From Mycobacterium sp. DL440 (GTDB lineage Bacteria; Actinomycetota; Actinomycetes; Mycobacteriales; Mycobacteriaceae): a stretch of 64,000 bases of DNA. The DNA is taken from contig NZ_CP050191.1 in assembly GCF_011745145.1 (NCBI RefSeq), positions 4,942,225 through 5,006,224 on the forward strand, in the 5' to 3' direction. The position numbers and the translations under genes were made by a program. The notes beneath the pieces are model-generated. The model had not been told where the DNA came from. It saw only the letters and a list, made by a program, of their open reading frames with translations, and ran no database searches. Below, in pieces: positions 63,955-64,000 of this stretch. The first letter of the stretch is position 1, and each line of letters starts with the position of its first letter.

Positions 63955-64000
63955 ATGGCAGAGCAGCAGGATCAACCCGCCGAGAAGCCCGCAACCGGGG
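63955..64000 (+). CDS. Start of a probable Rv3852 (Hns-type) gene, cut by the window edge
   Basis: ATG 63955 follows AAAGGAGCAG and encodes MAEQQDQPAEKPATG before the window ends. The polar, Gln/Pro/Lys-rich beginning fits the low-complexity head of Rv3852, the small Lys/Ala-rich protein once called H-NS, which follows Rv3851 in M. tuberculosis. Only 15 codons are visible, so the call rests on gene order and composition. Confidence 0.5.
   Translation, partial: MAEQQDQPAEKPATG

Overview
The window is a high-GC, tightly packed actinobacterial chromosome segment. Gene content and order identify it as the cell-envelope region of a Mycobacteriaceae genome, most like a fast-growing Mycolicibacterium. 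The species cannot be fixed from the sequence alone. The order embC-embA-embB / accD4-pks13-fadD32-Rv3802c-fbpD-fbpA / aftB-ubiA-Rv3807c-glfT2-glf / erp / Rv3811 / Rv3813c-Rv3816c / namH-Rv3819 / serS / Rv3835-Rv3839 / bfrB-glpQ1 / sodA / Rv3847 / espR / Rv3850 follows M. tuberculosis Rv3793 to Rv3852. The PDIM/sulfolipid-type genes of M. tuberculosis are absent, and several local genes are added. Rv names below mark orthology inferred from sequence and order.

Positions 1-8.6 kb (+ strand) hold the end of embC, then embA and embB, the arabinosyltransferases of lipoarabinomannan and arabinogalactan. A near-perfect inverted repeat ends embB. Positions 8.9-23.2 kb (- strand) hold a CrtI-like FAD oxidoreductase, then the mycolic-acid condensation set: AccD4 supplies the carboxylated alpha chain, FadD32 activates the meromycolic chain and Pks13 condenses them. 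Next come a cutinase-like lipase, a DUF732 lipoprotein and the antigen 85 proteins FbpD and FbpA. A third antigen 85 copy survives only as a deleted relic at 23.3-23.6 kb. Positions 23.8-30.5 kb (- strand) form the galactan/arabinan operon glf-glfT2-PAP2-ubiA-aftB, with overlapping or abutting genes. Divergent erp and a PGRP-type amidase-like secreted protein follow.

Positions 33.4-44 kb hold a HAD phosphatase, two PlsC-type acyltransferases, namH (N-glycolylation of muramic acid) with its small partner, a DUF5718 protein, a hemerythrin-like protein, a large BTAD/AAA regulator and serS. Positions 44-51.6 kb hold the septum-formation-family protein, a small metallopeptidase, gpm2/pheA, and an iron-linked stretch. 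There a DUF2470 gene sits under a strong IdeR box, followed by a CPBP protease, an LCP ligase and ferritin bfrB under weaker IdeR-like boxes. Several + strand genes (embA, the PGRP gene, the CPBP gene, the LCP gene) have a TANNNT element 6-8 nt before a GTG start, as expected for leaderless mRNAs.

Positions 51.6-64 kb hold glpQ1, a DUF4328 membrane protein, a rhodanese, a cluster of DnaA-box-like 9-mers, an unlisted 52-residue membrane protein with its own promoter and palindrome, and a manganese-type sodA. They also hold Rv3847, a long intergenic region before the nucleoid regulator espR, a convergent membrane protein plus ImmA/IrrE-type peptidase pair, and a Thr-rich secreted protein. The segment ends with Rv3850, a small His-containing membrane protein, a YcnI-CopC-CopD copper cassette and the first codons of a probable Rv3852 (hns) gene.

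The most interesting non-routine signals are the EspR / ImmA-IrrE / multi-TM module, the DnaA-box cluster, the antigen 85 relic, an FbpD that keeps nucleophile and histidine positions, and the small membrane protein behind a 20-bp imperfect palindrome.
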